DNA of 64,000 nucleotides from an uncultured bacterium. GTDB lineage: Bacteria; Bacillota; Clostridia; Lachnospirales; Lachnospiraceae. The stretch lies in the NCBI GenBank assembly GCA_947383005.1, contig CANDBT010000009.1:1-64000 (forward strand). The letters are read 5' to 3'. Position numbers and translations under genes: made by a program. Shown in pieces: positions 34,559 to 42,270 of this stretch. Each line of letters begins with the position of its first letter. The first letter of the stretch is position 1. Below the pieces are notes generated by a model. It was given only the letters and a program-made list of their open reading frames with translations. It searched no databases and was not told where the DNA came from.

Positions 34559-35814
34559 GGGAGAAAACGGATGGGATGGGAAGAATTAAAGATGGAGAAT
34601 GGAAAATAAAATGCGGAAAGGAGACAGAAAAAAGGGGCGACGTCAGAAAAGGAAGATGGATAATCGTCATGGCTATGCTGTTGATATGCAGCGGATGGAT
34701 GGGGATAGAGGTACGGGGAGCCGAGGCATCCCAGGATAACGAGCAGGACGGAGATATAGTTTGGAATAGGGAAGCGTCGGGGGAGGAATGGAATGAAATC
34801 GATGAGTTTCTCAGAAAGGAGATGGGTGAGACGGACAAGTCCTTCCTGTTTGCGGATCTGGTCAGTGAGATGGCAGAAGGCGGTGGGAAACACATAGGAG
34901 GGATATTTTTATCTATGGTGAAACGGTTTCTCTTTCAGGAAATTGCCCATAGCGGACGGATGGTGGGAGAACTTTTGGCTTTGGGATTGATTGGCGCAAT
35001 ATTTTCCGGATTTTCTCATATTTTTGCTGGTGGTCAAATTTCGGAAACGGCATTTTTTATGACATATTTGCTGGCATTTACCATGTTAATGGCAGCATTT
35101 ACGGACAGCGTAACGATAACCCGGGAGATTTTGACAAAACAGACGGAATTTATGAAAATACTGCTTCCTTCTTATTTTCTGGCGGTTGCCTGGGCGGGGG
35201 GAAGTGCTTCGGCGATTGCCTGGATGGAGCTGGTGCTGTTTCTTATCGGGGCGGTTCAATGGCTCTATTTGAATTTGCTGCTGCCCTTGACACGTATCTA
35301 TATTTTGCTGGTTATGGCGGGAAATATGGTCCGGGAGGAATTGCTGACTAAATTAACCGGGCTTTTGCAGTCGGTGGTGCGATGGGGAATACGCTCGCTG
35401 GCAGGGGTTGTGCTAGGGTTTCAGCTTATCCAGGGTACGGTGCTGCCTTATGTGGATACTTTGCAGTCTACGGGTACGCAAAAGCTTTTGCAGCTTATTC
35501 CCGGAATGGAAGCGATATCGAAAACGGTTCTTGGCTCCGGCGTATTGATTAAAAACACTATTGGAGCGGCGGCGGTAGCTGTTCTGGTTGGGTTAAGCCT
35601 GATTCCGCTGATCAAGCTTTTGATTATGCTGCTGTTATATCAGGCGGCAGCGGCGGTACTTCAGCCTTTGGGAGATAAACGGCTGGTGTCCTGCGTAAGC
35701 AGCATGGCTGAAGGACAGAAGATGTTATTGGAGATAGCAGCTTTCGCCCTGGCGCTTTTCGCGATTACCATAGCGTTAGTCTGCGCAGGAACCAATGTAT
35801 CGTATTTACTATGA
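34555..35814 (+). CDS. spoIIIAE: Stage III sporulation protein AE
   Basis: The 419-residue polytopic protein has a signal-like segment (WIIVMAMLLICSGWMGIEV) and about seven further membrane helices, with family regions ALGLIGAIFSGFSHIF, LLPSYFLAVAWAGGSASAIA and QPLGDKRLVSCVSSMAEGQK. The ATG at 34555 overlaps the spoIIIAD stop. The last codons, CTATGA, belong to the first base pairs of the family B array, so the insertion lies exactly at the gene end and supplies the stop codon. Confidence 0.94.
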   Translation: MREKTDGMGRIKDGEWKIKCGKETEKRGDVRKGRWIIVMAMLLICSGWMGIEVRGAEASQDNEQDGDIVWNREASGEEWNEIDEFLRKEMGETDKSFLFADLVSEMAEGGGKHIGGIFLSMVKRFLFQEIAHSGRMVGELLALGLIGAIFSGFSHIFAGGQISETAFFMTYLLAFTMLMAAFTDSVTITREILTKQTEFMKILLPSYFLAVAWAGGSASAIAWMELVLFLIGAVQWLYLNLLLPLTRIYILLVMAGNMVREELLTKLTGLLQSVVRWGIRSLAGVVLGFQLIQGTVLPYVDTLQSTGTQKLLQLIPGMEAISKTVLGSGVLIKNTIGAAAVAVLVGLSLIPLIKLLIMLLLYQAAAAVLQPLGDKRLVSCVSSMAEGQKMLLEIAAFALALFAITIALVCAGTNVSYLL

Positions 35815-36347
35815 AAGTGTTGCCCGGCAGCCATGGTGAATGCAAGCTTGCATGCAATGAACCATGGATATCGTGCAGCCAAGCCGGTATGAGCCAAGTA
35901 GGCCGACAGGCCGGATTGCGAATACCGGCGGCGATTGCGTGAGCGCCAAAGGCGCAGAGCAATCGACTTTCATAGGGTGGCCGGTACAATGTCAAAAGTT
36001 GCATGGAAGTTTACTATGAAAGTGCTGCATGGCAGCCATGGTGAATGCAAGCTCGCATGCAATGAACCATGGATATCGTGCAGCCAAGCCGGTATGAGCC
36101 AAGTAGGCCGACAGGCCGGATTGCGAATACCGGCGGCGATTGCGTGAGCGCCAAAGGCGCAGAGCAATCGACTTTCATAGGGTGGCCGGTACAATGTCAA
36201 AAGTTGCATGGAAGTTTACTATGAAAGTGCTGCATGGCAGCCATGGTGAATGCAAGCTCGCATGCAATGAACCATGGATATCGTGCAGCCAAGCCGGTAT
36301 GAGCCAAGTAGGCCGACAGGCCGGATTGCGAATACCGGCGGCGATTG
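35809..36347. repeat. Family B cloverleaf array inside the spoIIIA operon
   Basis: Three tandem copies: 35809-35975 and 36014-36180 complete (167 bases), 36219-36347 cut in its third arm. Linkers of 38 bases carry the conserved GAAGTTTACTATG junction. Relative to the 15-kb array, the first arm changes from CCATGAT/ATCATGG to CCATGGT/ACCATGG and, in copies 2 and 3, from TTGCCCG/CGGGCAA to CTGCATG/CGTGCAG (one wobble). Copy 1 has the left side of one type and the right side of the other. Small frames through it (MRERQRRRAIDFHRVAG...) are repeat translations, not genes. Confidence 0.88.
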
Positions 36348-36363
36348 TAGGAGGGCTGGGGTT

Positions 36364-37071
36364 TTGCGTGGATTGTACGGATGGGTCAGAAACATGACAG
36401 GATTTTTTTTATTTATGTCTGTGTTGGATAACCTGATGCCGGGGAAAGCTTACAGTAAATATATTCGCCTGTTTGCCGGCATGATATTGGTTTTTTTGGT
36501 GTTTCAGCCATTGGCCGGAGGGTTTCATCTGGAGGACCGGATCGCCCATTTTTATGAACAGTTTGTATTTCAGTATGAGGCTGAGGACTTGAAACGGGAA
36601 ATTTGGGGAGTGGAACAACAGCGTTTAGCACAAATTGCCGGTGAATATGAACGGGTTGCAGCAGAAGAAGTCACACGGCTGGCAGAAGATATGGGATTTT
36701 TTGTCGAAGAATGCCGGGTGGAGATTTCTGAGGACAAAGAGACGGGACAGCTCGGCGCGTTGTCTGGTGTGCGGCTGAGGGTAAGGGAAGAAGGGCAAAG
36801 GAAAGAGACGGAGGAACGAAACGCAGGGGCAGAAGAAGAAACAGGGGCAAGAACAAAACCGAAGAATGTGAAGGTTGAACCGACAATTTCTATAGATGCC
36901 GTTGTAATAGGAGGAGATACGGATGAGGAGGGAGCGGCCCGCAAAAACGGCGGAAACCAGGGGGAATCTTTTATGGTGAAAAGGCTGCGAAAAAGAATAG
37001 CGTCCTATTATCATCTGGAGGAAGCTTATGTGGAAATTCAAATCTTGGAAGACATTAAAGGGCAGAGATAA
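36364..37071 (+). CDS. spoIIIAF: Stage III sporulation protein AF
   Basis: The 235-residue protein has two N-terminal membrane helices (MTGFFLFMSVLDNLMP, IRLFAGMILVFLVFQPLAGG) and a soluble domain with IWGVEQQRLAQIAGEYE and MVKRLRKRIASYYHLEE, as in SpoIIIAF. TTG 36364 is chosen because AGGAGGG (36350-36355 region) precedes it and it gives the family start LYGWVRNMTGFF; ATG 36394 is the alternative. The array of family B repeats ends 16 bases upstream, so the native ribosome site survived the insertion. It overlaps spoIIIAG. Confidence 0.9.
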   Translation: MRGLYGWVRNMTGFFLFMSVLDNLMPGKAYSKYIRLFAGMILVFLVFQPLAGGFHLEDRIAHFYEQFVFQYEAEDLKREIWGVEQQRLAQIAGEYERVAAEEVTRLAEDMGFFVEECRVEISEDKETGQLGALSGVRLRVREEGQRKETEERNAGAEEETGARTKPKNVKVEPTISIDAVVIGGDTDEEGAARKNGGNQGESFMVKRLRKRIASYYHLEEAYVEIQILEDIKGQR

Positions 37072-37693
37072 ATGGCTGTTTTTGCTGACGGTTGGCTTAA
37101 TGTTTTGCATTATGGCTTTTCCGGTGGATAAATTGGCGCAGAAAGTTCTGCCAGGAGAGGAAGTATCCGGGACACGGCAGCAGTCCATGCAGGATACAGC
37201 GGGATTGTGGGAGACATCCGGTTCGGCAGACAGCCAGGAAGAAAACCAGAGCATGAGTGCGGCAGCAGCTTATCCGTCCTCAGCTAAAATCGGCGGCAGC
37301 TATGAAGAAGAGCTGGAACATCGGGTAAGAGAAATTTTGAAAACGGTCGATGGCGTCGGGGCAGTAGATGTGATGATCGTGCTGAAGTCTTCTTCGGAAA
37401 AAGTCATTCACGTAGACGGAAGCAGTTCCTATTCACGGACAGAAGAACAGGACAGCAGCGGGGGAACCCGTAAGGTAGAAAATCAGGAACAAGAGGAGAA
37501 TACGGTTATGTCTTCCTATAACGGAGAAAATTCCCCTGTCATTGAAAAAGAATTATGTCCGGAATTGTCAGGAATAATAATCAGCGCAGAGGGAGGAGGA
37601 AATCCTGTGGTTCGTTCGGAAATTTCTGCTGCTATGGAAGCATTATTTGGTTTGCCGGCACATAAGATAAAAGTACTAAAGCGGGTGGAGTAA
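37028..37693 (+). CDS. spoIIIAG: Stage III sporulation protein AG
   Basis: A 221-residue protein with one membrane helix (KWLFLLTVGLMFCIMAFPV) and a ring-building domain facing the intermembrane space. Family segments are YEEELEHRVREILKTVDGVG and SPVIEKELCPELSGIIISAE followed by GNPVVRSEISAAMEALFGLP. SpoIIIAG forms a large ring in the channel. It starts inside the end of spoIIIAF and ends 13 bases before the spoIIIAH ATG. Confidence 0.95.
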   Translation: MWKFKSWKTLKGRDKWLFLLTVGLMFCIMAFPVDKLAQKVLPGEEVSGTRQQSMQDTAGLWETSGSADSQEENQSMSAAAAYPSSAKIGGSYEEELEHRVREILKTVDGVGAVDVMIVLKSSSEKVIHVDGSSSYSRTEEQDSSGGTRKVENQEQEENTVMSSYNGENSPVIEKELCPELSGIIISAEGGGNPVVRSEISAAMEALFGLPAHKIKVLKRVE

Positions 37694-37706
37694 AGGAGTG
37701 TCAGGT

Positions 37707-38477
37707 ATGAAAGAACGAAAATTTGGAATGAAACTGAAAGATGTAAAAATGAAGAAACTGTTCAGGAGAAATCAAATTATTATCACGACGCTGGCGATTA
37801 TGATTGCTGCAGCGGGATATCTGAATTACGCGGGGAAAAAAGAGCTGGAAGCCAGCAGCGACGATATGATTTATGAGGCGGGAATGATGGAGATTTCCGA
37901 TGAGGATTTATTGCGGGAAAACCAGATGGCTGCATATCCGACATCTGACGAAATTGAGGAGGCGGAATCGCTTGCCAATTATTCGGAGGAACCCGTTTCT
38001 GCCAATGGTGAGGCAGGAGTTGCCGAACAGCAATATGCAGAAATTGACAGTTGGGACGAAGGAGAGGAGGCAGGGATGGATAATCCCGGTGAAGCAGTCT
38101 TAACCAGCGGATTGACTGTTTCTGATTACATAGCCAATGTGCAGCTTAATCGGGAGCAGATCAGGGCAAAGAATAAGGAAACGTTAAATAATATCATTAA
38201 CAATACGGCAATTGATGAAGCAGCCAAACAGGAGGCAATACAAAATATGATTGCCATGACGGCTGTGGCTGAGAAGGAAAATGCTGCCGAGACTCTTTTG
38301 CAGGCAAAAGGTTTTGCCGATCCGGTGGTGAGCTTAACAGACGGGAAAGTGGATGTAGTGATTAATGCGGTTTCGATTACCGACCAGCAGCGTGCACAAA
38401 TTGAGGATATCGTTAAACGGAAGACAGAAGTCCCGGCAGACGGGATTGTGATTACTTTATTGAATCTGGAAAATTAG
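37707..38477 (+). CDS. spoIIIAH: Stage III sporulation protein AH
   Basis: The 256-residue protein spans the mother-cell membrane once (IIITTLAIMIAAAGYLNYAG) and carries a C-terminal ring-forming domain that meets SpoIIQ (VSDYIANVQLNREQIRAKNK, IINNTAIDEAAKQEAIQNMI, LLQAKGFADPVVSLTDGKVD). A long acidic linker lies between. ATG 37707 follows AAAGGAG; GTG 37698 is too close to that site. A CCTCC...GGAGG hairpin followed by T residues (38510-38545) may end the operon. Confidence 0.95.
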   Translation: MKERKFGMKLKDVKMKKLFRRNQIIITTLAIMIAAAGYLNYAGKKELEASSDDMIYEAGMMEISDEDLLRENQMAAYPTSDEIEEAESLANYSEEPVSANGEAGVAEQQYAEIDSWDEGEEAGMDNPGEAVLTSGLTVSDYIANVQLNREQIRAKNKETLNNIINNTAIDEAAKQEAIQNMIAMTAVAEKENAAETLLQAKGFADPVVSLTDGKVDVVINAVSITDQQRAQIEDIVKRKTEVPADGIVITLLNLEN

Positions 38478-38587
38478 ATTATTGTTTACCTTATGGCAAA
38501 TCACCACATCCTCCAAAGATTTCCTATGCAAAATCGGAGGTTTTTGTTATAATAATAGCATCAGGAAAATATATAGGAGGTAATACC

Positions 38588-38983
38588 GTGGCAGATTTGG
38601 AGAACAAAAAAGATAAAAACGTCCATAAAGCCTATGATCAGGAAATGATCGGGGAGGTAAAAATCGCTGATGAGGTGGTGGCGATTATCGCCGGGCTGGC
38701 GGCTACCGAGGTGGATGGCGTGGATTCTATGGCAGGAAATATTACCAATGAGCTGGTGGGCAAGCTGGGCATGAAAAATCTGTCCAAAGGAGTAAAAGTA
38801 GATGTGACAGAGGAACATGTTTCCGTAGAGCTGTCTCTGAATATTAAATATGATTACAATATTCCTGAAGTCAGCGGGAAAGTCCAGGAAAAGGTAAAGT
38901 CTGCAATTGAAAATATGACCGGCCTGACCGTATTGAATGTAAATATCCGCATAGCCGGGGTCAAGATGGTGGAAGGTAAATGA
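38588..38983 (+). CDS. Asp23/Gls24 family envelope stress protein
   Basis: The 131-residue protein is one Asp23/Gls24 domain: GEVKIADEVVAIIAGLAATE, VDGVDSMAGNITNELVGKLG and VSVELSLNIKYDYNIPEVSG are typical. Members bind membrane-anchored partners at the cell envelope; in Clostridia the gene often precedes nusB, which is absent here. Start is GTG 38588 behind ATAGGAGG. TTATAAT at 38548-38554 may be the -10 element. Confidence 0.9.
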   Translation: MADLENKKDKNVHKAYDQEMIGEVKIADEVVAIIAGLAATEVDGVDSMAGNITNELVGKLGMKNLSKGVKVDVTEEHVSVELSLNIKYDYNIPEVSGKVQEKVKSAIENMTGLTVLNVNIRIAGVKMVEGK

Positions 38984-38992
38984 TGGCGAATC

Positions 38993-39048
38993 ATGCAGGA
39001 ACAGGGAACCGGATGCTTTTATTTGCATCCGGTTCCCTGTTCCTGCAT
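38993..39048 (+). terminator. Perfect 24-bp hairpin after the gls24 gene
   Basis: ATGCAGGAACAGGGAACCGG continued by ATGC pairs perfectly with the complementary arm (39025-39048) around loop TTTTATTT. There is no strong T tract after it, so it may be a terminator, an RNA-stability element or a repeat relic. Confidence 0.6.
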
Positions 39049-39058
39049 CCGAAATTTA

Positions 39059-39207
39059 GTAACAGTTCAGACGGGTATCTTCTTGCCCATCTACGCCGGA
39101 CAAAAGCTGGGATGTCCATCCGATGTGGAATTTAACATGAATTTTGGCTTACAAACAAGCTTGCCGCCCCAAATTCATGTTAAATTCCCCGCCGTCTGAA
39201 CTGTCAC
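39059..39207. repeat. Family A palindromic repeat, copy 7
   Basis: Arms GTAACAGTTCAGACGG and CCGTCTGAACTGTCAC; inner arms GGAATTTAACATGAATTTTG and CAAATTCATGTTAAATTCC; loop GCTTACAAACAAGCTTGCCG. Confidence 0.87.
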
Positions 39208-39300
39208 GAAATTTTTCGTATATTGTATAATATAGTTGTAAAATTTGAGCGTTAGTGATAAAATAGGCTGATAGAAAAAAATAAAGGAGAGATGATTTTT

Positions 39301-39612
39301 ATGAGCGATTACAATTGGAATAATGAAGCAGATAATAATGAAAGCAACAGCAAACCGAAGGCTTCCGGGTTAGCGATTGCTGCCCTGGTATTGGGGATAG
39401 TTGGTCTTGCCGCCTGGTGTTTGCCTTGTTTGGGATACATAGTTACGATTGTAGGCATTATTCTTGGCATACTTGGCATTCGGGAAACGCAAAAGGATAA
39501 GGGTGGCAAAGGTATGGCGATAGCAGGGGTAGTCTTGTGTGCGATTTCGCTTGTCCTTACTTTGATCAATTCTTTTTTAGGCGCGTATATTGCTGTAAAT
39601 GGAATGTTTTAA
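39301..39612 (+). CDS. DUF4190-type small membrane protein
   Basis: A 103-residue protein with an Asn/Asp-rich hydrophilic head (SDYNWNNEADNNESNSKPKA) and two to three membrane helices (GLAIAALVLGIVGLAAWCLP, YIVTIVGIILGILGIRETQK, GMAIAGVVLCAISLVLTLI). The A-I-A-x-V-x-G-I-x-G pattern and R-E-T after the second helix fit DUF4190. Role unknown. AAAGGAGAG precedes; ATG 39301 is preferred over 39292. Confidence 0.8.
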   Translation: MSDYNWNNEADNNESNSKPKASGLAIAALVLGIVGLAAWCLPCLGYIVTIVGIILGILGIRETQKDKGGKGMAIAGVVLCAISLVLTLINSFLGAYIAVNGMF

Positions 39613-39632
39613 GGGAATATCAATTGTTGAGG

Positions 39633-39675
39633 AAAACCAAATTTGCGTGGACGGCAGGTTTGGTTTTCTTTTTTT
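39633..39675 (+). terminator. Intrinsic terminator
   Basis: AAAACCAAA pairs with TTTGGTTTT across GCGTGGACGGCAGG-like loop and is followed by CTTTTTTT. It ends the DUF4190 gene. Just after it, ATAGGAAGC and GGATTTACGG relics of family D (minus orientation) appear at 39677-39705. Confidence 0.8.
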
Positions 39676-39797
39676 ATGCCGTAAATCCAATTATAGGAAG
39701 CTAATTTTGATTCTTATAAGATATCTTGTCAATTCTTGTTGTAAAATATGTATATTGGTGTTAGAATAGGCACAGACAAAAAGTAAAGGAGAAGTTT

Positions 39798-40160
39798 ATG
39801 AACGGTTATAATGGTTATAACGGGTATAATTATGGTGGGAACAGCAGTTCTCCTAAAAGCAAATTTACGGCTTATGCCATAATTTCCTTAATACTTTCAG
39901 TTTTTTCTCTGATATGTGGAATTATGGGAATGCTGATGGCTTGTTGCAGTCCTTGTGTGGGTTGGTCGATTTTAACTGTTGGTTTGATTCTTGGCATAGT
40001 AGCGATAGCCTTGGTGAAGATAGGAAACGTAGAACCCAAGATATGTAAAATTATGGCAATAGTGGGAACTGTTGTTTGTGCCATCATTTTTCTCGTTTCG
40101 TTGTTGCTGTTTTTCCTGGGGATTTCTCTTGGTGAGTCTTTTTTAAGTAATGGTTATTAA
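39798..40160 (+). CDS. Small membrane protein with Asn-Gly-Tyr head
   Basis: The 120-residue protein has a low-complexity head (MNGYNGYNGYNYGGNSSSPK) and three membrane helices (YAIISLILSVFSLICGIMGM, WSILTVGLILGIVAIALVKI, IMAIVGTVVCAIIFLVSLLL). It is similar in plan to the preceding DUF4190 protein and is probably a distant paralogue. AAAGGAGAAG precedes ATG 39798. TATATTG near 39749 could belong to its promoter. Confidence 0.75.
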   Translation: MNGYNGYNGYNYGGNSSSPKSKFTAYAIISLILSVFSLICGIMGMLMACCSPCVGWSILTVGLILGIVAIALVKIGNVEPKICKIMAIVGTVVCAIIFLVSLLLFFLGISLGESFLSNGY

Positions 40161-40162
40161 AA

Positions 40163-40327
40163 CTAGTATGACCCACACTAATTGCCACTATGTTTCGCGC
40201 AGGATAAATTTTCAGCCTGCAAGGCGGAAGAGGGAGACGATGCGGTGGCATCGTTGACCGATGATAACGCAGCAGATGGAAATTTAGACAAGTGAAACAT
40301 ATGGTTAATTAGTGTGGGTCATACTAG
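40163..40327. mobile_element. Family C MITE-like element, type 1, well preserved
   Basis: 165 bases with near-perfect terminal inverted repeats: CTAGTATGACCCACACTAAT and ATTAGTGTGGGTCATACTAG. Interior CAGCCTGCAAGGCGGAAGAG as in the 26.5-kb copy. No coding frame. The right CTAG is shared with the next element. Confidence 0.85.
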
Positions 40328-40541
40328 TACTACCTTGCGGAAATTTCAGTGAATTCGGCATTCGCTATTTCCGCCCTCTGCACGCCTGCAAAGCTAGACA
40401 TAGGCACCGCTACGTTGCTAAACGCCAGTGGCGCTTGTCCTGCAGGGACCGGAACGGAGTGTAGAACGTCGCTTTGCAGACGTACAGATGACAAAAATAT
40501 CAAGCACTGTATTCACTGTTATTTTCGCAATGCAGTACTAG
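40324..40541. mobile_element. Family C MITE-like element, type 2
   Basis: 218 bases from CTAGTACTACCTTGCGGAAA to TTTTCGCAATGCAGTACTAG. The right end matches the left end of the 20.8-kb copy. The interior holds GCAAAGC...GCTTTGC arms and GCCAGTGGC. No coding frame. Confidence 0.82.
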
Positions 40542-40548
40542 AGGTTTT

Positions 40549-40593
40549 GGAGAATCGGAGCTTGTGCTGCCGCAGGTTGGATTCTCCTTTTTT
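40549..40593 (+). terminator. Intrinsic terminator, displaced by MITE insertion
   Basis: GGAGAATC pairs with GATTCTCC and is followed by TTTTTTT. It probably served the membrane protein gene ending at 40160, now ~390 bases away because two CTAG elements lie between. Confidence 0.65.
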
Positions 40594-40598
40594 ATGCA

Positions 40599-40850
40599 CA
40601 TGGGCGCCCAAAGGAAGATGCCGGTTAAAGCTGACGGGCGCCCGGGCAGCGAGTAGGGGAAGTAGCTATCCCTACTCGATTGTACAGTCTCGCATAAGGG
40701 TGGGCGGCTGACGCAGCATGAGGGCTGCGCGGCGAGCAGGAAAAGTCCCTCTCTTTACTCGACTACACAGTTCCGTATAAGGGGGGGTGCTGAGTAGCAT
40801 GAGCATGCGTCTCGCATGGCGGGCAAGAGAACGCTTCCCCTGCCGGATTG
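40599..40850. repeat. Family F GC-rich hairpin cluster, copy 1
   Basis: GGGCGCCCAAAGGAAGATGC with its later counterpart AGCTGACGGGCGCCCGG, then CGAGTAGGGG/CCCTACTCG, and a second related unit with CAGTTCCGTATAAGGG. The first part is the reverse complement of sequence at 50.1 kb. Confidence 0.7.
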
Positions 40851-40858
40851 CCACCAGC

Positions 40859-41290
40859 TCAATGCCACCGGAATACAATAATCCCGATGATAGCAATAGC
40901 GGCGCCAAGGATTTTTTTCCATTCAAACGGTGATTTTTCCACACCAAAAAGCCCAAACAATTCAATTCCGTAGGCGACGATAATTTGCGTTACCACGATA
41001 AGTAGCGTGGCTTTGGCGGGGCCAAGGCTGTCCATACTTTTAATAACGGTAAAAGTGATAAAAGCACCGATCAGGCCGCCCAGGAGCATATACCAGGGAC
41101 GTACCTGAAGGATAGCGTTTACCGGGCTTTTATCCATGAAAAACCACAGTACGATACAAGTGAAAAAGGCGGTTAGCTGTACCCAGCCGGCGGCAACCCA
41201 GATACCGGTTTGTTTGGTTGCTTCTGTGTTAAGCACACCTTGGATACTCATTAAGGCACCGGAAATAAGGGCAATCAAAAATCCCCACAT
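40859..41290 (-). CDS. DMT family transporter (YdcZ-like)
   Basis: A 143-residue protein with five membrane helices, matching the half-size DMT_YdcZ group: MWGFLIALISGALMSIQGVL, WVQLTAFFTCIVLWFFM, MLLGGLIGAFITFTVIKSMD, ATLLIVVTQIIVAYGIELFG and KILGAAIAIIGIIVFRWH. Substrates are unknown; members often work as pairs, but no second half-size gene is next to it. Its 3' end meets the family F cluster. Confidence 0.88.
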   Translation of the reverse strand: MWGFLIALISGALMSIQGVLNTEATKQTGIWVAAGWVQLTAFFTCIVLWFFMDKSPVNAILQVRPWYMLLGGLIGAFITFTVIKSMDSLGPAKATLLIVVTQIIVAYGIELFGLFGVEKSPFEWKKILGAAIAIIGIIVFRWH

Positions 41291-41376
41291 AGTCAGTCCT
41301 CCTCAGATTGATGGTTTGTAGAAAACGGTTGTTTAACTTAGTTTTTCTTAGGAAAGAAGAAATTATTCATAATTCC

Positions 41377-41590
41377 GTAAACGTTCAGAAGGCGGGGAAT
41401 TTGCCCTGAATGGGGGCGTCAAGCTTGCTTGTAAGACCAAATTCAGGACAAATTCCCCATCGGATGGATATCCGATGCTTCTTGTCCGGCGGAGACGGGC
41501 AAGAAGATGCCGTGTCTGAATGATTATGTAAAATTTTCTCAGAAGGCGTGGAATTTGCCCTGAATAGGGCGTCAAGAGGGTTACTGTTCG
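41377..41590. repeat. Family A repeat, copy 8 plus a half copy
   Basis: A complete but worn copy (41377-41527; GTAAACGTTCAGAAGGCG to GTGTCTGAATGATTATG; inner GGAATTTGCCCTGAATG with AATTCAGGACAAATTCC; loop GCGTCAAGCTTGCTTGTAAG) is followed by a left half (41535-41580) that stops at GGGCGTCAAG, inside the conserved loop. Confidence 0.8.
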
Positions 41591-41649
41591 CAAGGTACCT
41601 GTGGACGGAAACGGGATAGAAGCTATAGATATGCGGAAAGGATTGAAAA

Positions 41650-42270
41650 ATGGGTAAAAATACACGGATTATATTAGCTTCGGCATCGCCCAGGAGAATA
41701 GAGCTGATGCGTCAGGTTGGCATTGAGGCGGAAATTGTTCCCAGCCAGATAGTGGAGAAAGCTGCCAGTAAGGAACCGGAAGAGGTGGTGAAAGAACTGG
41801 CCAGGCAAAAGGCGGAAGATGTGGCAGCAAGAATAATAGAGGAGTGCGGAAAGAACGGCAAGCACAAAGACAAACCGGATATCGTAGTTGTCGGGGCAGA
41901 TACGGTGGTGTCTGCGGAGGGAAACATTTTGGGAAAGCCTGCATCAAAAGCAGAGGCAGCAAGTATGATTAAAATGCTGCAGGGAAAGACACATCAGGTA
42001 TATACCGGCGTGGCTATATATTTTGGGGACAGCGGACAATGGAAGGTTTTTGTGGAAAGCACAGATGTCTTTGTTTGTCCGATAGATGAGGATTGTATCC
42101 GTCAATATGTGGAAACGGGTGAGCCTATGGATAAAGCGGGAGCTTATGGGATACAGGGGCTTTTCGCTGCTTTTATCTGCCGGATTGAGGGCGATTATAA
42201 TAATGTGGTCGGACTTCCTATTGGTAGGGTGTGCCGGGAATTGATGGCTGCCGGAAAATACCCCCAATAA
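41650..42270 (+). CDS. maf: Maf-like nucleotide pyrophosphatase
   Basis: Maf hydrolyses non-canonical or excess nucleoside triphosphates to monophosphates. The 206-residue product shows the family motifs IILASASPRRIELMRQVGIE, VVVGADTVVSAEGNILGKP, MLQGKTHQVYTGVA and EPMDKAGAYGIQG ending with NNVVGLPIGRVCREL. It stands alone between repeats, ATG 41650 with GGAAAGG upstream. The gap to the convergent kinase gene (42271-42567) holds hairpins such as CTCATTT-agg-AAATGAG but no gene. Confidence 0.93.
   Translation: MGKNTRIILASASPRRIELMRQVGIEAEIVPSQIVEKAASKEPEEVVKELARQKAEDVAARIIEECGKNGKHKDKPDIVVVGADTVVSAEGNILGKPASKAEAASMIKMLQGKTHQVYTGVAIYFGDSGQWKVFVESTDVFVCPIDEDCIRQYVETGEPMDKAGAYGIQGLFAAFICRIEGDYNNVVGLPIGRVCRELMAAGKYPQ

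Noticed and set aside
35935-36397. Frames starting MRERQRRRAIDFHRVAG as genes
   Set aside because: Translations of family B repeats; the real gene here starts at 36364.
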